Shown here in pieces: positions 8,824 to 17,751 of a stretch of 57,381 nucleotides of DNA. The translations under genes and the position numbers were made by a program. The DNA lies in NCBI GenBank assembly GCA_937898525.1, contig CALCBC010000011.1:1-57381 (forward strand). Direction: 5' to 3'. The notes beneath the pieces are model-generated. The model was not told where the DNA came from. It did no database searches and saw nothing but the letters and a program-made list of their open reading frames with translations. The first letter of the stretch is position 1. Each line of letters begins with the position of its first letter. This DNA is from an uncultured Sphingomonadales bacterium (GTDB lineage Bacteria > Pseudomonadota > Alphaproteobacteria > Sphingomonadales > Sphingomonadaceae).

Positions 8824-8928
8824 CTAGGCGCCGACGACCCAGACCAGCCCCAGCCCGAACAGCAGCGCGACGAGCGCAGCCCACATCTTCTCGGCGCGCG
8901 AGCCCTTTTCGTAGATGCGAGTGTCCAT
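8824..8928 (-). CDS. 34-residue single-pass membrane protein, function unknown
   Basis: A short frame encodes 34 residues: a charged N-terminus (MDTRIYEKGSRAEK) followed by one hydrophobic helix (MWAALVALLFGLGLVWVVGA) reaching the stop. The start is preceded by AAGGAGGTGTCGTC, a near-perfect Shine-Dalgarno sequence with seven-base spacing, and a sigma-70-like promoter lies at 9011-9040. Codons end mostly in G or C like the neighbours. It lies upstream of the ECF sigma gene on the same strand. The family is not recognised and a role cannot be stated. Confidence 0.6.
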   Translation of the reverse strand: MDTRIYEKGSRAEKMWAALVALLFGLGLVWVVGA

Positions 8929-9010
8929 GACGACACCTCCTTCCGAAATCGGAGCGAGGCGGAGTCGGGCGTCGGCAGGGCGCTCAGGCTTCGCGCCACT
9001 CCATGCTCAC

Positions 9011-9040
9011 CTTATACCCCTCAACGGCTTGTAGTTCCAA
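9011..9040 (-). promoter_or_regulatory. Sigma-70-like promoter for the 34-residue protein
   Basis: On the minus strand TTGGAA (9040-9035) and TATAAG (9016-9011) are separated by 18 bases, about 80 bases before the small ORF start. The region lies between the IlvD/Edd gene and the small gene. Prediction by eye. Confidence 0.35.
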
Positions 9041-9082
9041 CAAAACAAGCCCGTGAGTCTCGGCGGTTCGCGGCTCGCGAGA

Positions 9083-10738
9083 CTACCTTCGCGGCAGCAG
9101 CACACCGCCGGTGCTCATCGGCTGCACGTCCTGGCGGAAGTTGCCGAGGTAGCCGGGTGCTTCGTTGACGTATCCGGGCGCCTCGCGGGCGGCCAGCTCT
9201 TCCGCCGGCACGTCGAGGTCGATCGAGCGATTAGCCACAGAGATGTGCACGATGTCGCCGTCGCGCACCTTGCCGATCGGGCCGCCGGTCGCCGCCTCGG
9301 GCGCGACTTCCGCGACCGTCAGGCCCTTGAGGCACAGGCCCGACAGCTGCCCGTCGGTGACGAAGGCCGTGGTCTTGGCCAGCCCTGCGGCGTCGAGCGC
9401 GAACAGGATCGCGCTGGCCGAGCCGCCCATGGCCGGGCCGCCCTTGAGGCCCTGGTTGCGTGCGATGACGACGTCGCCGGGCTGCACCACGCCGTCCTCG
9501 ATCGCCTGCAGGCAGTCGGCGGTGTCCTCGAACACGCGTGCGGGGCCAGTGAACTCCTCAGGACGCGAGCCGTCGCGGATGCCGAGCCGGACCACGGCGG
9601 TTTCGGCGAAGCTGCCGCGCAGGATGGCGATCGCAGGTCCTTCGCCCACGGGATCGTCGAGCGCGTGGATCACCTCGGGCCCGGGGATGACATAGCCCTC
9701 GAGCGTCTCGCCCAGTGTCCGGCCCGTGCAGGTCAGCGCCGAGGTGTCGATGCGGTTCTCGAGACGCTTGAGCACGGCGCGCGCGCCGCCGGCGTCCTCG
9801 AACTGCTCGATCCGCACCTCGCCCGTCGGTCGCACCGCCGAGAGTACCGGCACGTCGCTCATCTCGTCCCACAGCCTGAAGATGTCGATCCGGGTCTCAG
9901 CCTCGACCGCCACCGCCTGCAGGTGTTTGATCGCGTTGATCGATCCCGACACCGCGAGCACCGTCGCGATCGCGTTGCGGAACGCGCCTTCGGTCAGGAT
10001 CTGCCGCGGCCTCAGGTCCTCGTGGACCATCTCGACGATCCGCCGCGCGGCTTCGCGCGCGTTGGCCTGCATCTTCGGCGAATTGGCCCGTACCGGCGCG
10101 TGGCCGGGAAGGCACATGCCGAGCGCTTCGACCACCGAATGCATCGTGTTGGCCGTCGCCATGCCGGCGCAGACGCCCGGGCCCATGATCGCGTTCTCGG
10201 CCATCTCGGCCAGCGGGAATTTCGGCGTGGCACCGAAGCGCTCGCCAACCGACCCCGACCACAGGTCCTCGACGTCGACCGGCTCGCCGTCGATCTCTCC
10301 CGCCGGCTGGTAGCCGCCGATGACGAGGATCGTCGGGATGTTGAGCCGCGCCGCGGCCATCAGGTGGCCGGGCGGGGTCTTGTCGCAGCTCGTCAGGCAG
10401 ATCATCCCGTCGAGCAGCGCGGCCTCGACCTGGACCTCGATGTCGTTCGCGATGATGTCGCGCCCGGCAAGGATGTACGAACCCCTCCGTGCCGCACCGG
10501 TGATGAAGTCCGACGGGGCCGCGGTGCGCACCTCGAACGGCACCCCGCCCGCCGCGCGGATCTCGTCCTTGACCATCTGTGCGATCGAATCGAGGTGGGC
10601 GTAACAGATCGCCAGCTCGCTCGAGCTGTTGACCACCGCGATCTTTGGCTTCTCCATGTCCTCCTTGGACAGCCCGAGCGCGCGCCAGTTGGCGCGGCGG
10701 CTCGGCGTGTTGGCGGAGAGCGATCGCAGCGCCATCAT
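9083..10738 (-). CDS. IlvD/Edd-family dehydratase
   Basis: A 551-residue member of the dihydroxy-acid/6-phosphogluconate dehydratase family, which removes water from 2,3-dihydroxy acids with an Fe-S cluster and Mg2+. The three cluster cysteines are present: C45 (ELAICYAHLD), C118 (LTSCDKTPPGH) and C190 (GPGVCAGMATANTM). The C-terminal signature is TDGQLSGLCLKG instead of SDGRLSGG. It begins at 10738 with an ATGA overlap with the transporter gene before it, so the longer frame upstream is not part of the protein. It differs from the edd gene at 55.5 kb. Context suggests a catabolic sugar- or hydroxy-acid dehydratase, not branched-chain amino acid synthesis, but this is inference. Confidence 0.9.
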   Translation of the reverse strand: MMALRSLSANTPSRRANWRALGLSKEDMEKPKIAVVNSSSELAICYAHLDSIAQMVKDEIRAAGGVPFEVRTAAPSDFITGAARRGSYILAGRDIIANDIEVQVEAALLDGMICLTSCDKTPPGHLMAAARLNIPTILVIGGYQPAGEIDGEPVDVEDLWSGSVGERFGATPKFPLAEMAENAIMGPGVCAGMATANTMHSVVEALGMCLPGHAPVRANSPKMQANAREAARRIVEMVHEDLRPRQILTEGAFRNAIATVLAVSGSINAIKHLQAVAVEAETRIDIFRLWDEMSDVPVLSAVRPTGEVRIEQFEDAGGARAVLKRLENRIDTSALTCTGRTLGETLEGYVIPGPEVIHALDDPVGEGPAIAILRGSFAETAVVRLGIRDGSRPEEFTGPARVFEDTADCLQAIEDGVVQPGDVVIARNQGLKGGPAMGGSASAILFALDAAGLAKTTAFVTDGQLSGLCLKGLTVAEVAPEAATGGPIGKVRDGDIVHISVANRSIDLDVPAEELAAREAPGYVNEAPGYLGNFRQDVQPMSTGGVLLPRR

Positions 10739-12144
10739 GCGGTCGCCGGCTGGGCCGCAGGCGCGTCGGACTGCTCCGTGTGCAGCCGCCTGGCGAAGAC
10801 GGACAATACCAGCAGGCCGACCACGACCCCGGCGAGGCACAGGCCGGTGAACAGGTAGCCGTCGAGCACGCGCTCGTCGCTTCCGAGGAAGTAGTGTCCA
10901 CCGAGGATCGGCGCGGCGACCGCGGCGAACTTGGCCATGAAGCTGGCCCAGCCGCCACCGGTCGAGCGCACCGCGCTCGGATAGTAGATGCTCGTGATTG
11001 AGATGACGGCCGCGTGGCCGGTGCCGATCATGATCCCGCCGAGCAGGATCACCGGGATGAACAGCGGCCCGTCGAGCAATGCGCCCGAACCGATCCACAG
11101 CGCCAGCGGTACTCCGAGCAGCGGCGCGATCGCGATCCACGCCGGGCCGCGCTTCTCGGTGAACCACAGCAGCAGCACGCCGCCGATGGCGCCGATCATC
11201 CCGCCGACCGAGGCGAGGTTGGCGGCCATGGCCCGCTCGATGCCGAGCTCCTCCATGAACAGCACGCCGAAACTTGCCTTGAGGTAGATGGCGAACGAGG
11301 AGAAGAAGTAGGTGATCCAGATGATCGGCGTGATCCACGCGAGCACGCCGCGGAACAGCTCGGCCGACTTGGCCAACGGCGATTCCCCGCCGACCTTCTT
11401 CTCATCGGACAGCACGACCTGGGTGTAGCGGGCGAGATTGGCGGACGGATTGAACCGCTGCAGCACCGGGATGACTTCGGCCGCGGGTCTGCTCTTGGCG
11501 ACCATCCATCGCGCCGATTCGGGCATCGTGAAAAACAGCACGAAGGCGAGCACGCCGGTGGCTGCGCCGCAGAAGAAGAACACACCTTCCCAGCCGTAGG
11601 TCGGGGCGATGACGTTGGTCACCTGTCCGGCCATCGCCCCGCCGAACGAGAAGCCGAGCATGATGATCGTCACCGCGCGCGCCTTGGCCCCGGCGGGCAT
11701 CGATTCGATGTTGATCGACCATGCCGGAGCGAGCAGCCCGCCGATCGCCAGGCCGCCGATGAGCCGCAGCACGATCAGCATCTCGGGCGTGTTGGCGAAG
11801 CCGGTGACGAAGGTGAGCAGCGCGCTGAGGATCGTGCACCAGATGATGACCGGGCGCCGTCCGTAGATGTCGGCGAGATACGAACCGACCAGCGAGCCGA
11901 CCATCTGCCCGAGAAATGCGGCCGAGCTGACGTAGCCGGTCATCACGTCGGTCAGGTGCATCTCTTCGCGCAGGTACGGCAGCGTGAACGAGATCAGCGA
12001 GAAATCGAGGCCGTCGAAGAACGTGACCAGCGAGCAGATCACCAGCAGCTGGATGTGGAATCGCGTGAACGGCAGTTCGCCGAGAAACTTTGCCACATCG
12101 AGCGTAGATCCCGGGCTGGCGCCCGCCGGATGGCCCTCGGTCAT
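10735..12144 (-). CDS. MFS transporter, AAHS (aromatic acid:H+ symporter)-like
   Basis: A 469-residue, twelve-TM major facilitator. The first TM region carries FFDGLDFSLISFTLPYL, matching the acidic DGxD-type signature of aromatic-acid/H+ symporters, and loop 2-3 has GSYLADIYGRRPVI, the MFS motif GxLaDrxGRR. A good GAGGAG ribosome site precedes the ATG. Its TGA overlaps the ATG of the dehydratase gene, so the two are translationally coupled, and the substrate imported is probably an organic acid feeding that enzyme. The exact substrate cannot be read from sequence. Confidence 0.88.
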   Translation of the reverse strand: MTEGHPAGASPGSTLDVAKFLGELPFTRFHIQLLVICSLVTFFDGLDFSLISFTLPYLREEMHLTDVMTGYVSSAAFLGQMVGSLVGSYLADIYGRRPVIIWCTILSALLTFVTGFANTPEMLIVLRLIGGLAIGGLLAPAWSINIESMPAGAKARAVTIIMLGFSFGGAMAGQVTNVIAPTYGWEGVFFFCGAATGVLAFVLFFTMPESARWMVAKSRPAAEVIPVLQRFNPSANLARYTQVVLSDEKKVGGESPLAKSAELFRGVLAWITPIIWITYFFSSFAIYLKASFGVLFMEELGIERAMAANLASVGGMIGAIGGVLLLWFTEKRGPAWIAIAPLLGVPLALWIGSGALLDGPLFIPVILLGGIMIGTGHAAVISITSIYYPSAVRSTGGGWASFMAKFAAVAAPILGGHYFLGSDERVLDGYLFTGLCLAGVVVGLLVLSVFARRLHTEQSDAPAAQPATA

Positions 12145-12275
12145 CAGTGCTCCTCTCGTCCCCCGTCGGCTCTCCGTCCGATCGGTAGCGATCTATCCAT
12201 TTCGCTCAAAGGCCTAACAGGAAATGCCTGAGGCACAAGGCAGCGAAAGCCGCGCGGGGGACGGCCCGAGGCGGC

Positions 12276-12917
12276 TCAGCGGTGCGCGATACGGTAGCCG
12301 CCACGCGGGTCGGTCTGCACGAGGTCGGCTATGCCGGCCGCGGCCAGCTTGGCCCTGAGCCGCGAGACGTGGACCTCGACCCGATTGGTCCCGGGCTCAA
12401 CTTCCAGCCGCCAGACCTCGCGCAGGAGACGCCTCCGCGTGACGCGCTCGCCGGGACGCTCGGAGAGCCTCCACAGCAGCGCGAACTCGCGCGGGTGCAG
12501 CGTCAGCCATCGTTCCCCTGCGCGCGCATCGCGGTGCAGCAGGTCGAGCGTCAGCGGGCCGAGATCGCGCCGGCGTGGCAGGGTGTCGCGCAGTTCGGCC
12601 ACGCGCCGCGCGCGCCGCGCCAGCTCGTGCAGCCCGACCGTGTCCGGCAGCGCATCGCCGCATCCCGCGTCGAGCAGCCGCGCGCGCTCGTCGGCACTGT
12701 CGACGCCGACGAACAGGCACAGTGCGCAATCGATGGTGTCGAGACCCGGTGCCTGGCCGCGGCCGTCGACCAGCCGCACGTGGCTGCCCGACGCCGAGGC
12801 CGACAAGGTCCATCCGATTCGGCGCAGATCCCAGCGCCGCGGCAGCTCGCGCCGCCCGGCGACCCATCCGAACACCGCCACCGCGAGTCCCCCAACTCCT
12901 GTCGCGGGCACAGGCAT
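12276..12917 (-). CDS. Winged-helix transcriptional regulator (OmpR-type DNA-binding domain)
   Basis: A protein of about 213 residues. The C-terminal hundred residues form an OmpR/PhoB-type winged helix: LTLHPREFALLWRLSERPGE, VTRRRLLREVWRL, and the recognition part TNRVEVHVSRLRAKL followed by DPRGGYRI. The N-terminal half has the position of a receiver domain, but no clear phospho-acceptor aspartate or DD pair is visible, so it is likely degenerate or a different sensor. The start is uncertain. No histidine kinase lies beside it, which makes it an orphan. Target genes unknown. Confidence 0.78.
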   Translation of the reverse strand: MPVPATGVGGLAVAVFGWVAGRRELPRRWDLRRIGWTLSASASGSHVRLVDGRGQAPGLDTIDCALCLFVGVDSADERARLLDAGCGDALPDTVGLHELARRARRVAELRDTLPRRRDLGPLTLDLLHRDARAGERWLTLHPREFALLWRLSERPGERVTRRRLLREVWRLEVEPGTNRVEVHVSRLRAKLAAAGIADLVQTDPRGGYRIAHR

Positions 12918-13006
12918 CGCACGCCGTGCGCGCGATTCAAGGGCGTGAAGACCGATTCAAGCGGAGATGCGTCCGGAGCGGATTCATTTCCCCGTCGGGA
13001 CGCGGG

Positions 13007-14206
<1,200 letters not shown>

Positions 14207-14291
14207 GACCTCGTGAAATCCAAAGGGGTTGATCGAAAAGGCCGCAGACGCATGCGTGCGGCGCAACGATTGTGACGGAATCGGCCGGCCA

Positions 14292-14303
14292 GCGCAATTG
14301 CGC
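14292..14303. promoter_or_regulatory. Perfect 12-bp palindrome in the alaC/phaC divergent region
   Basis: GCGCAATTGCGC is a perfect palindrome in the middle of the divergent spacer. It could be an operator, but no regulator is assigned. Confidence 0.3.
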
Positions 14304-14350
14304 CGCTGCCGATTGCCGCCGATGCTCTCCCAAATGCAACAATCGGCCCT

Positions 14351-16234
14351 ATGATGGCGGCGATGGCCGATTCCCCGACCGACGCCGCGGACATCTTCAC
14401 CGAGATGCTGCGCATGCAGGGTGAGGCCGCACGACAGATGGTCGGAACGTTCGTCCCCGAACTCTCCGAGGCCATGCCTTCGGATGCCGAGATCACCGAG
14501 TGGGGGGAGTCGGCGCTCAAGCTGCAACGGATGTGGCTCGACTTCTGCGAGCAGCAGGCGATCCCCGAGGCGCCGGTCCCGCTGCTGGCCGATCCGGCGC
14601 AATGGATGGGACTGATGCAGGCGTGGTACCGGCAGGTGCCCCTGTTGGATCCGGAATTCCAGGCGCGGCTGGCCGAGGAAGGCATGGCCCTGTGGGAAGA
14701 CGTGCTTGCGCAGTACGGTCTCGGCCCCAGGGCCGGCGAGGACCGTTCACCCGAGATCGAGCTGCCGCGAAGCGACAGGCGCTTCGCCGACAAGGCCTGG
14801 CGCGAGCAGCCGGTCTTCGCGCTGATCCACCAGACCTACCTGCTGTTCGCCGAGCGGATCCTCGAAAAGGTCGACGAGGTCGAAGGACTCGACGAGAGCG
14901 AACGCGAGCAGTTGCGCTTTGCCACGCGAAGCGTGCTCGACGCGATGAGCCCGGCCAACTTCCCGCTGATGAATCCGGTGGTGCTCGAGCGCACGCTCGA
15001 GACCCACGGCGAAAACCTCGTCAAGGGCATGGAGCGGCTCGCCCGCGATCTCGAGAAGGGCCAGCTGACGCACACCGACTCCTCGGCGTTCCGCCTCGGC
15101 GAGACGATCGCCTGCACGCCCGGCAAGGTCGTGTTCGAGACGCCGCTGTTCCAGCTGATCCAGTATGCGCCGCAGACCGACGAAGTGCTGGCGACGCCGC
15201 TGCTGATCTTCCCGCCGTGGATCAACCGCTTCTATATCCTCGACCTCAACCCGAAGAAGAGCTTCGTGCACTGGTGCGTCGAGCAGGGCGTGACGGTGTT
15301 CATGGTCTCGTGGCGCTCGGCCGATGAATCGATGGCCGAGGTCTCGTTCGACGACTACGTCAGGGCCCAGATCGCCGCGATCGACGCGGTGCGCGATCGG
15401 CTCGGCGTGCCTGCGGTACACACGATCGGGTACTGCGTCGCCGGCACCACGCTCGCCGCGACACTCGCGGTGCTCGCCCGGCGCGGGCAGGCGGACAAGG
15501 TCGCCAGCGCGACGTTTCTGACCGCGCAGGTCGATTTCGAGCGCGCCGGCGATCTCAAGGTGTTCGTCGACGACACCCAGCTCGAGCTGATCCGCCAGGC
15601 GAGCCGGGGAGGGTACCTCGACGGCCGTTACATGGCCGCGACGTTCAACCTGCTGCGTGGCAGCGAGCTGATCTGGAACACGGTGGTCAACCACTATCTG
15701 CTCGGCGAGGACTACCCGTCGTTCGACCTGCTCCACTGGAACGGCGACGTGACCAACCTGCCGGCGAAGTGGCACGAGGCCTACCTGCGCGACTGCTACC
15801 GCGACAACAAGCTGGTCGTGCCCGACGCGCTCGCTGCCGACGGCACGCCGATCGACCTGCGGCGGATCGAGACTCCGGCCTATGTCCAGGCGGGGCGCGA
15901 CGACCACATCGCCCCGCCCGACAGCGTGCTTCGGCTGCTTGGCGTGCTGCAGGGGCCGACGCGCTTCGTCCTCGCCGGCAGCGGCCACATCGCCGGCGTG
16001 GTCAACCCACCTGCGGCGAACAAATACGGTTACTGGACCGGCGGCCCGACCGAGAACCTCGAGGCGTTCCTTGCCGGGGCCGAGCAGCACCCCGGCAGCT
16101 GGTGGACCGACTGGCTGGCCTGGCTCGAAGGGCTCGGCGCAGAGAAGGTTCCGGCGGCGGGAAAGCGCGTTCCGGGGCGCAAAGGCGACAAGGTGCTGGA
16201 AGACGCGCCTGGGCGCTACGTGGCGATGCGATAG
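14351..16234 (+). CDS. phaC: Class I poly(3-hydroxyalkanoate) synthase
   Basis: PhaC polymerises hydroxyacyl-CoA into polyhydroxyalkanoate on granule surfaces. The lipase-like box is GYCVAG with the catalytic cysteine at residue 358, counted from the ATG at 14363. The aspartate is D514 (GRDDHIAP) and the histidine H542 (GSGHIAGVVNPP). The 28-residue spacing between them equals that in the Cupriavidus enzyme. PPWINRFYILDLNPKKS and VFMVSWR are also family hallmarks. Length (about 623-627) is slightly above the usual 590. Three ATGs (14351, 14354, 14363) are possible starts, none with a strong ribosome site. A phasin gene follows 109 bp downstream. Confidence 0.95.
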   Translation: MMAAMADSPTDAADIFTEMLRMQGEAARQMVGTFVPELSEAMPSDAEITEWGESALKLQRMWLDFCEQQAIPEAPVPLLADPAQWMGLMQAWYRQVPLLDPEFQARLAEEGMALWEDVLAQYGLGPRAGEDRSPEIELPRSDRRFADKAWREQPVFALIHQTYLLFAERILEKVDEVEGLDESEREQLRFATRSVLDAMSPANFPLMNPVVLERTLETHGENLVKGMERLARDLEKGQLTHTDSSAFRLGETIACTPGKVVFETPLFQLIQYAPQTDEVLATPLLIFPPWINRFYILDLNPKKSFVHWCVEQGVTVFMVSWRSADESMAEVSFDDYVRAQIAAIDAVRDRLGVPAVHTIGYCVAGTTLAATLAVLARRGQADKVASATFLTAQVDFERAGDLKVFVDDTQLELIRQASRGGYLDGRYMAATFNLLRGSELIWNTVVNHYLLGEDYPSFDLLHWNGDVTNLPAKWHEAYLRDCYRDNKLVVPDALAADGTPIDLRRIETPAYVQAGRDDHIAPPDSVLRLLGVLQGPTRFVLAGSGHIAGVVNPPAANKYGYWTGGPTENLEAFLAGAEQHPGSWWTDWLAWLEGLGAEKVPAAGKRVPGRKGDKVLEDAPGRYVAMR

Positions 16235-16244
16235 CGCCGTCGCA

Positions 16245-16307
16245 TTGTGCGCTGCACAAAAACTCCTTGACGTTCGCATCGGCGGTGCATATTGTGCACT
16301 GCAGCAA
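16245..16307 (+). promoter_or_regulatory. Phasin promoter with two PhaR-like palindromic operators
   Basis: A sigma-70-like promoter TTGACG (16267-16272), 17 bases, TATTGT (16290-16295) is bracketed by two similar palindromes. The first, TTGTGC-GCT-GCACAA (16245-16259), lies just before the -35; the second, TTGTGC-ACT-GCAGCAA (16292-16307), overlaps the -10. The TGC-N3-GCA core resembles operators of PhaR, the repressor of phasin genes that is released by PHA. PhaR itself is not in this window. Confidence 0.6.
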
Positions 16308-16342
16308 TGGCGTTTGAATCGCGTCTTTGGAGCGAGGACATC

Positions 16343-17086
16343 ATGGCCAGCGGACCCGACACGCCAGCGGACAGCGCGGAAAAGGCATATGCCGAAGCCG
16401 CCGCCAAGGCGGGGACGGAGAAGGTGGCGGCCCCTGTGAAGCGTGCACCGGCGAAAAGGAAGCCGGTTGCGGTGAAGAGGGTGACGAAACCCGTGGCCAA
16501 ACCCTCGCCCGAGGTCGTGAAGGCTCCGGAGCCGGTGACGGAAGCCGCGGTCGTCGAGACCTCGCCCGAAGTCCCGGAAGAGGCACCGGCACCGTTCGAG
16601 ATGACGCCCCAGCAACCGACGATTACCGAATTGAAGGAAAAGATCATGGCGACTGCCAAGACCCCCGATTTCACCAAGCCGGTCACCGAAGCGATCGGCG
16701 AGTTCCAGTCCAAGGCCAAGGCGGCCTACGAGAAGAGCACCGAGGCGATGACCGAGGCGACCGAGTTCGCCAAGGGCAACGTCGAGGCGCTCGTCGAAAG
16801 CGGCAAGATCCTCGCCGCCGGCGCCCAGGACCTCGGCAAGACCTATGTCGAGGAGGCCAAGAGCGCCTACGAGACGCTGACCGCCGATCTCAAGGAGCTG
16901 GCCGCGGTCAAGAGCCCGACCGAGCTGTTCCAGCTCCAGGGCAAGATCATGCGCCGCAATTTCGACGCGCTGGTTGCGACCGGCTCGAAGAACACCGAGG
17001 CCGCGGTCAAACTCGCGAGCGACGCGTTCGCGCCGATTTCCGGCCGGGTGAGCCTCGCCGTCGAGAAGCTCGCCAAGGTCGCCTGA
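16343..17086 (+). CDS. phaP: Phasin (PHA granule-associated protein)
   Basis: A 247-residue phasin of the TIGR01841 type. Residues 1-100 are a low-complexity Ala/Pro/Lys/Glu-rich extension (for example KRAPAKRKPVAVKRVTKPVA); the helical phasin domain starts near TKPVTEAIGEFQSKAKAAYE and includes SPTELFQLQGKIMRRNFDAL. The ATG at 16343 follows GGAGCGAGG; the in-frame ATG at 16292 falls inside the predicted -10 element and is unlikely. It coats PHA granules made by the adjacent PhaC. The lysine-rich extension could also bind DNA, as in PhaM/PhaF-type proteins; that is speculation. Confidence 0.9.
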   Translation: MASGPDTPADSAEKAYAEAAAKAGTEKVAAPVKRAPAKRKPVAVKRVTKPVAKPSPEVVKAPEPVTEAAVVETSPEVPEEAPAPFEMTPQQPTITELKEKIMATAKTPDFTKPVTEAIGEFQSKAKAAYEKSTEAMTEATEFAKGNVEALVESGKILAAGAQDLGKTYVEEAKSAYETLTADLKELAAVKSPTELFQLQGKIMRRNFDALVATGSKNTEAAVKLASDAFAPISGRVSLAVEKLAKVA

Positions 17087-17136
17087 TCGCAGGACATCCC
17101 TCCGCCGGAGCTCCTCTCCCTGCCGGTGGACACGGA

Positions 17137-17161
17137 CGGCCCGGGCCCAAGGCCCGGGCCG
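17137..17161 (+). terminator. GC-rich terminator hairpin after the phasin gene
   Basis: GGCCCGGGCC, a three-base loop CAA, then GGCCCGGGCC form a 10- to 11-bp stem 50 bp after the phasin stop. The following T run is poor (GGCTCGTTTC). Confidence 0.55.
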
Positions 17162-17250
17162 GCTCGTTTCGGGACGCCCCGATCCGGTTAACCGTGCTTT
17201 TCGGCTGCGCATCTTGCGACAGCGCGGCCCGATACGATATTTGTCGTCCC

Positions 17251-17646
17251 ATGCTCCGGATTCACGCAACTCTGCCTCACGAGGCCAGCGCGACGTACCG
17301 TTCGCCCGTGCGCGCGTCGGAGGACGACGACGGCAAGGGGATCGAGGGTGACGGCCAGGTCGGCATCGCCACGAAGACCCGCGCCAAGCCGAAGAAGCCG
17401 AGCCAGTACAAGGTGCTGATGCTCAACGACGACTACACGCCGATGGAGTTCGTCGTGATGTGCCTCAAGCGGTTCTTCCGCATGGACCTCGAGCAGGCCA
17501 CCCGGGTCATGCTCCACGTCCACCAGAAGGGCGTCGGCGTGTGCGGCATCTATCCCTACGAAGTTGCCGAGACCAAGGTGAACCAGGTGATGGACTTCGC
17601 CCGCCAGAACCAGCACCCGCTGCAGTGCACGCTGGAGAAGGCGTGA
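17251..17646 (+). CDS. clpS: ClpS, ATP-dependent Clp protease adaptor
   Basis: A 131-residue ClpS. The core from about residue 50 shows KVLMLNDDYTPMEFVV, RFFRMDLEQATRVMLHVHQ and GVCGIYPYEVAETKVNQV, the N-degron pocket and ClpA contact surfaces of the family. ClpS hands N-end-rule substrates to ClpAP in the cytoplasm. The N-terminal 50 residues are variable and acidic, longer than in E. coli. The ATG at 17251 is the first sensible start after the phasin terminator; a frame open further upstream overlaps the phasin gene and is not used. No clpA lies in the window. Confidence 0.93.
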   Translation: MLRIHATLPHEASATYRSPVRASEDDDGKGIEGDGQVGIATKTRAKPKKPSQYKVLMLNDDYTPMEFVVMCLKRFFRMDLEQATRVMLHVHQKGVGVCGIYPYEVAETKVNQVMDFARQNQHPLQCTLEKA

Positions 17647-17751
17647 CGCCTCCCTCTCCCTGAATGGAAGAGGGTTCGAATGGGCATGACCTCGGGCGAG
17701 GGCGTCGCTATAGCGCGCGAAACTCACACCCGCCCGGGCCGTTGACCTGAC

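Noticed and set aside
8772..8999. 75-codon minus-strand frame around the 34-residue gene
   Set aside because: Ser/Arg/Ala-rich without a ribosome site; the 34-codon frame on the same strand has a strong ribosome site and a TM helix.
10739..11338. N-terminal extension of the IlvD/Edd gene by about 200 codons
   Set aside because: The extension lies entirely within the MFS transporter in another frame and has no family match; the ATGA overlap at 10738 is the natural start.
16292..16342. Upstream ATG as the start of the phasin gene
   Set aside because: It falls within the predicted -10 element and lacks a ribosome site, while ATG 16343 has GGAGCGAGG upstream.
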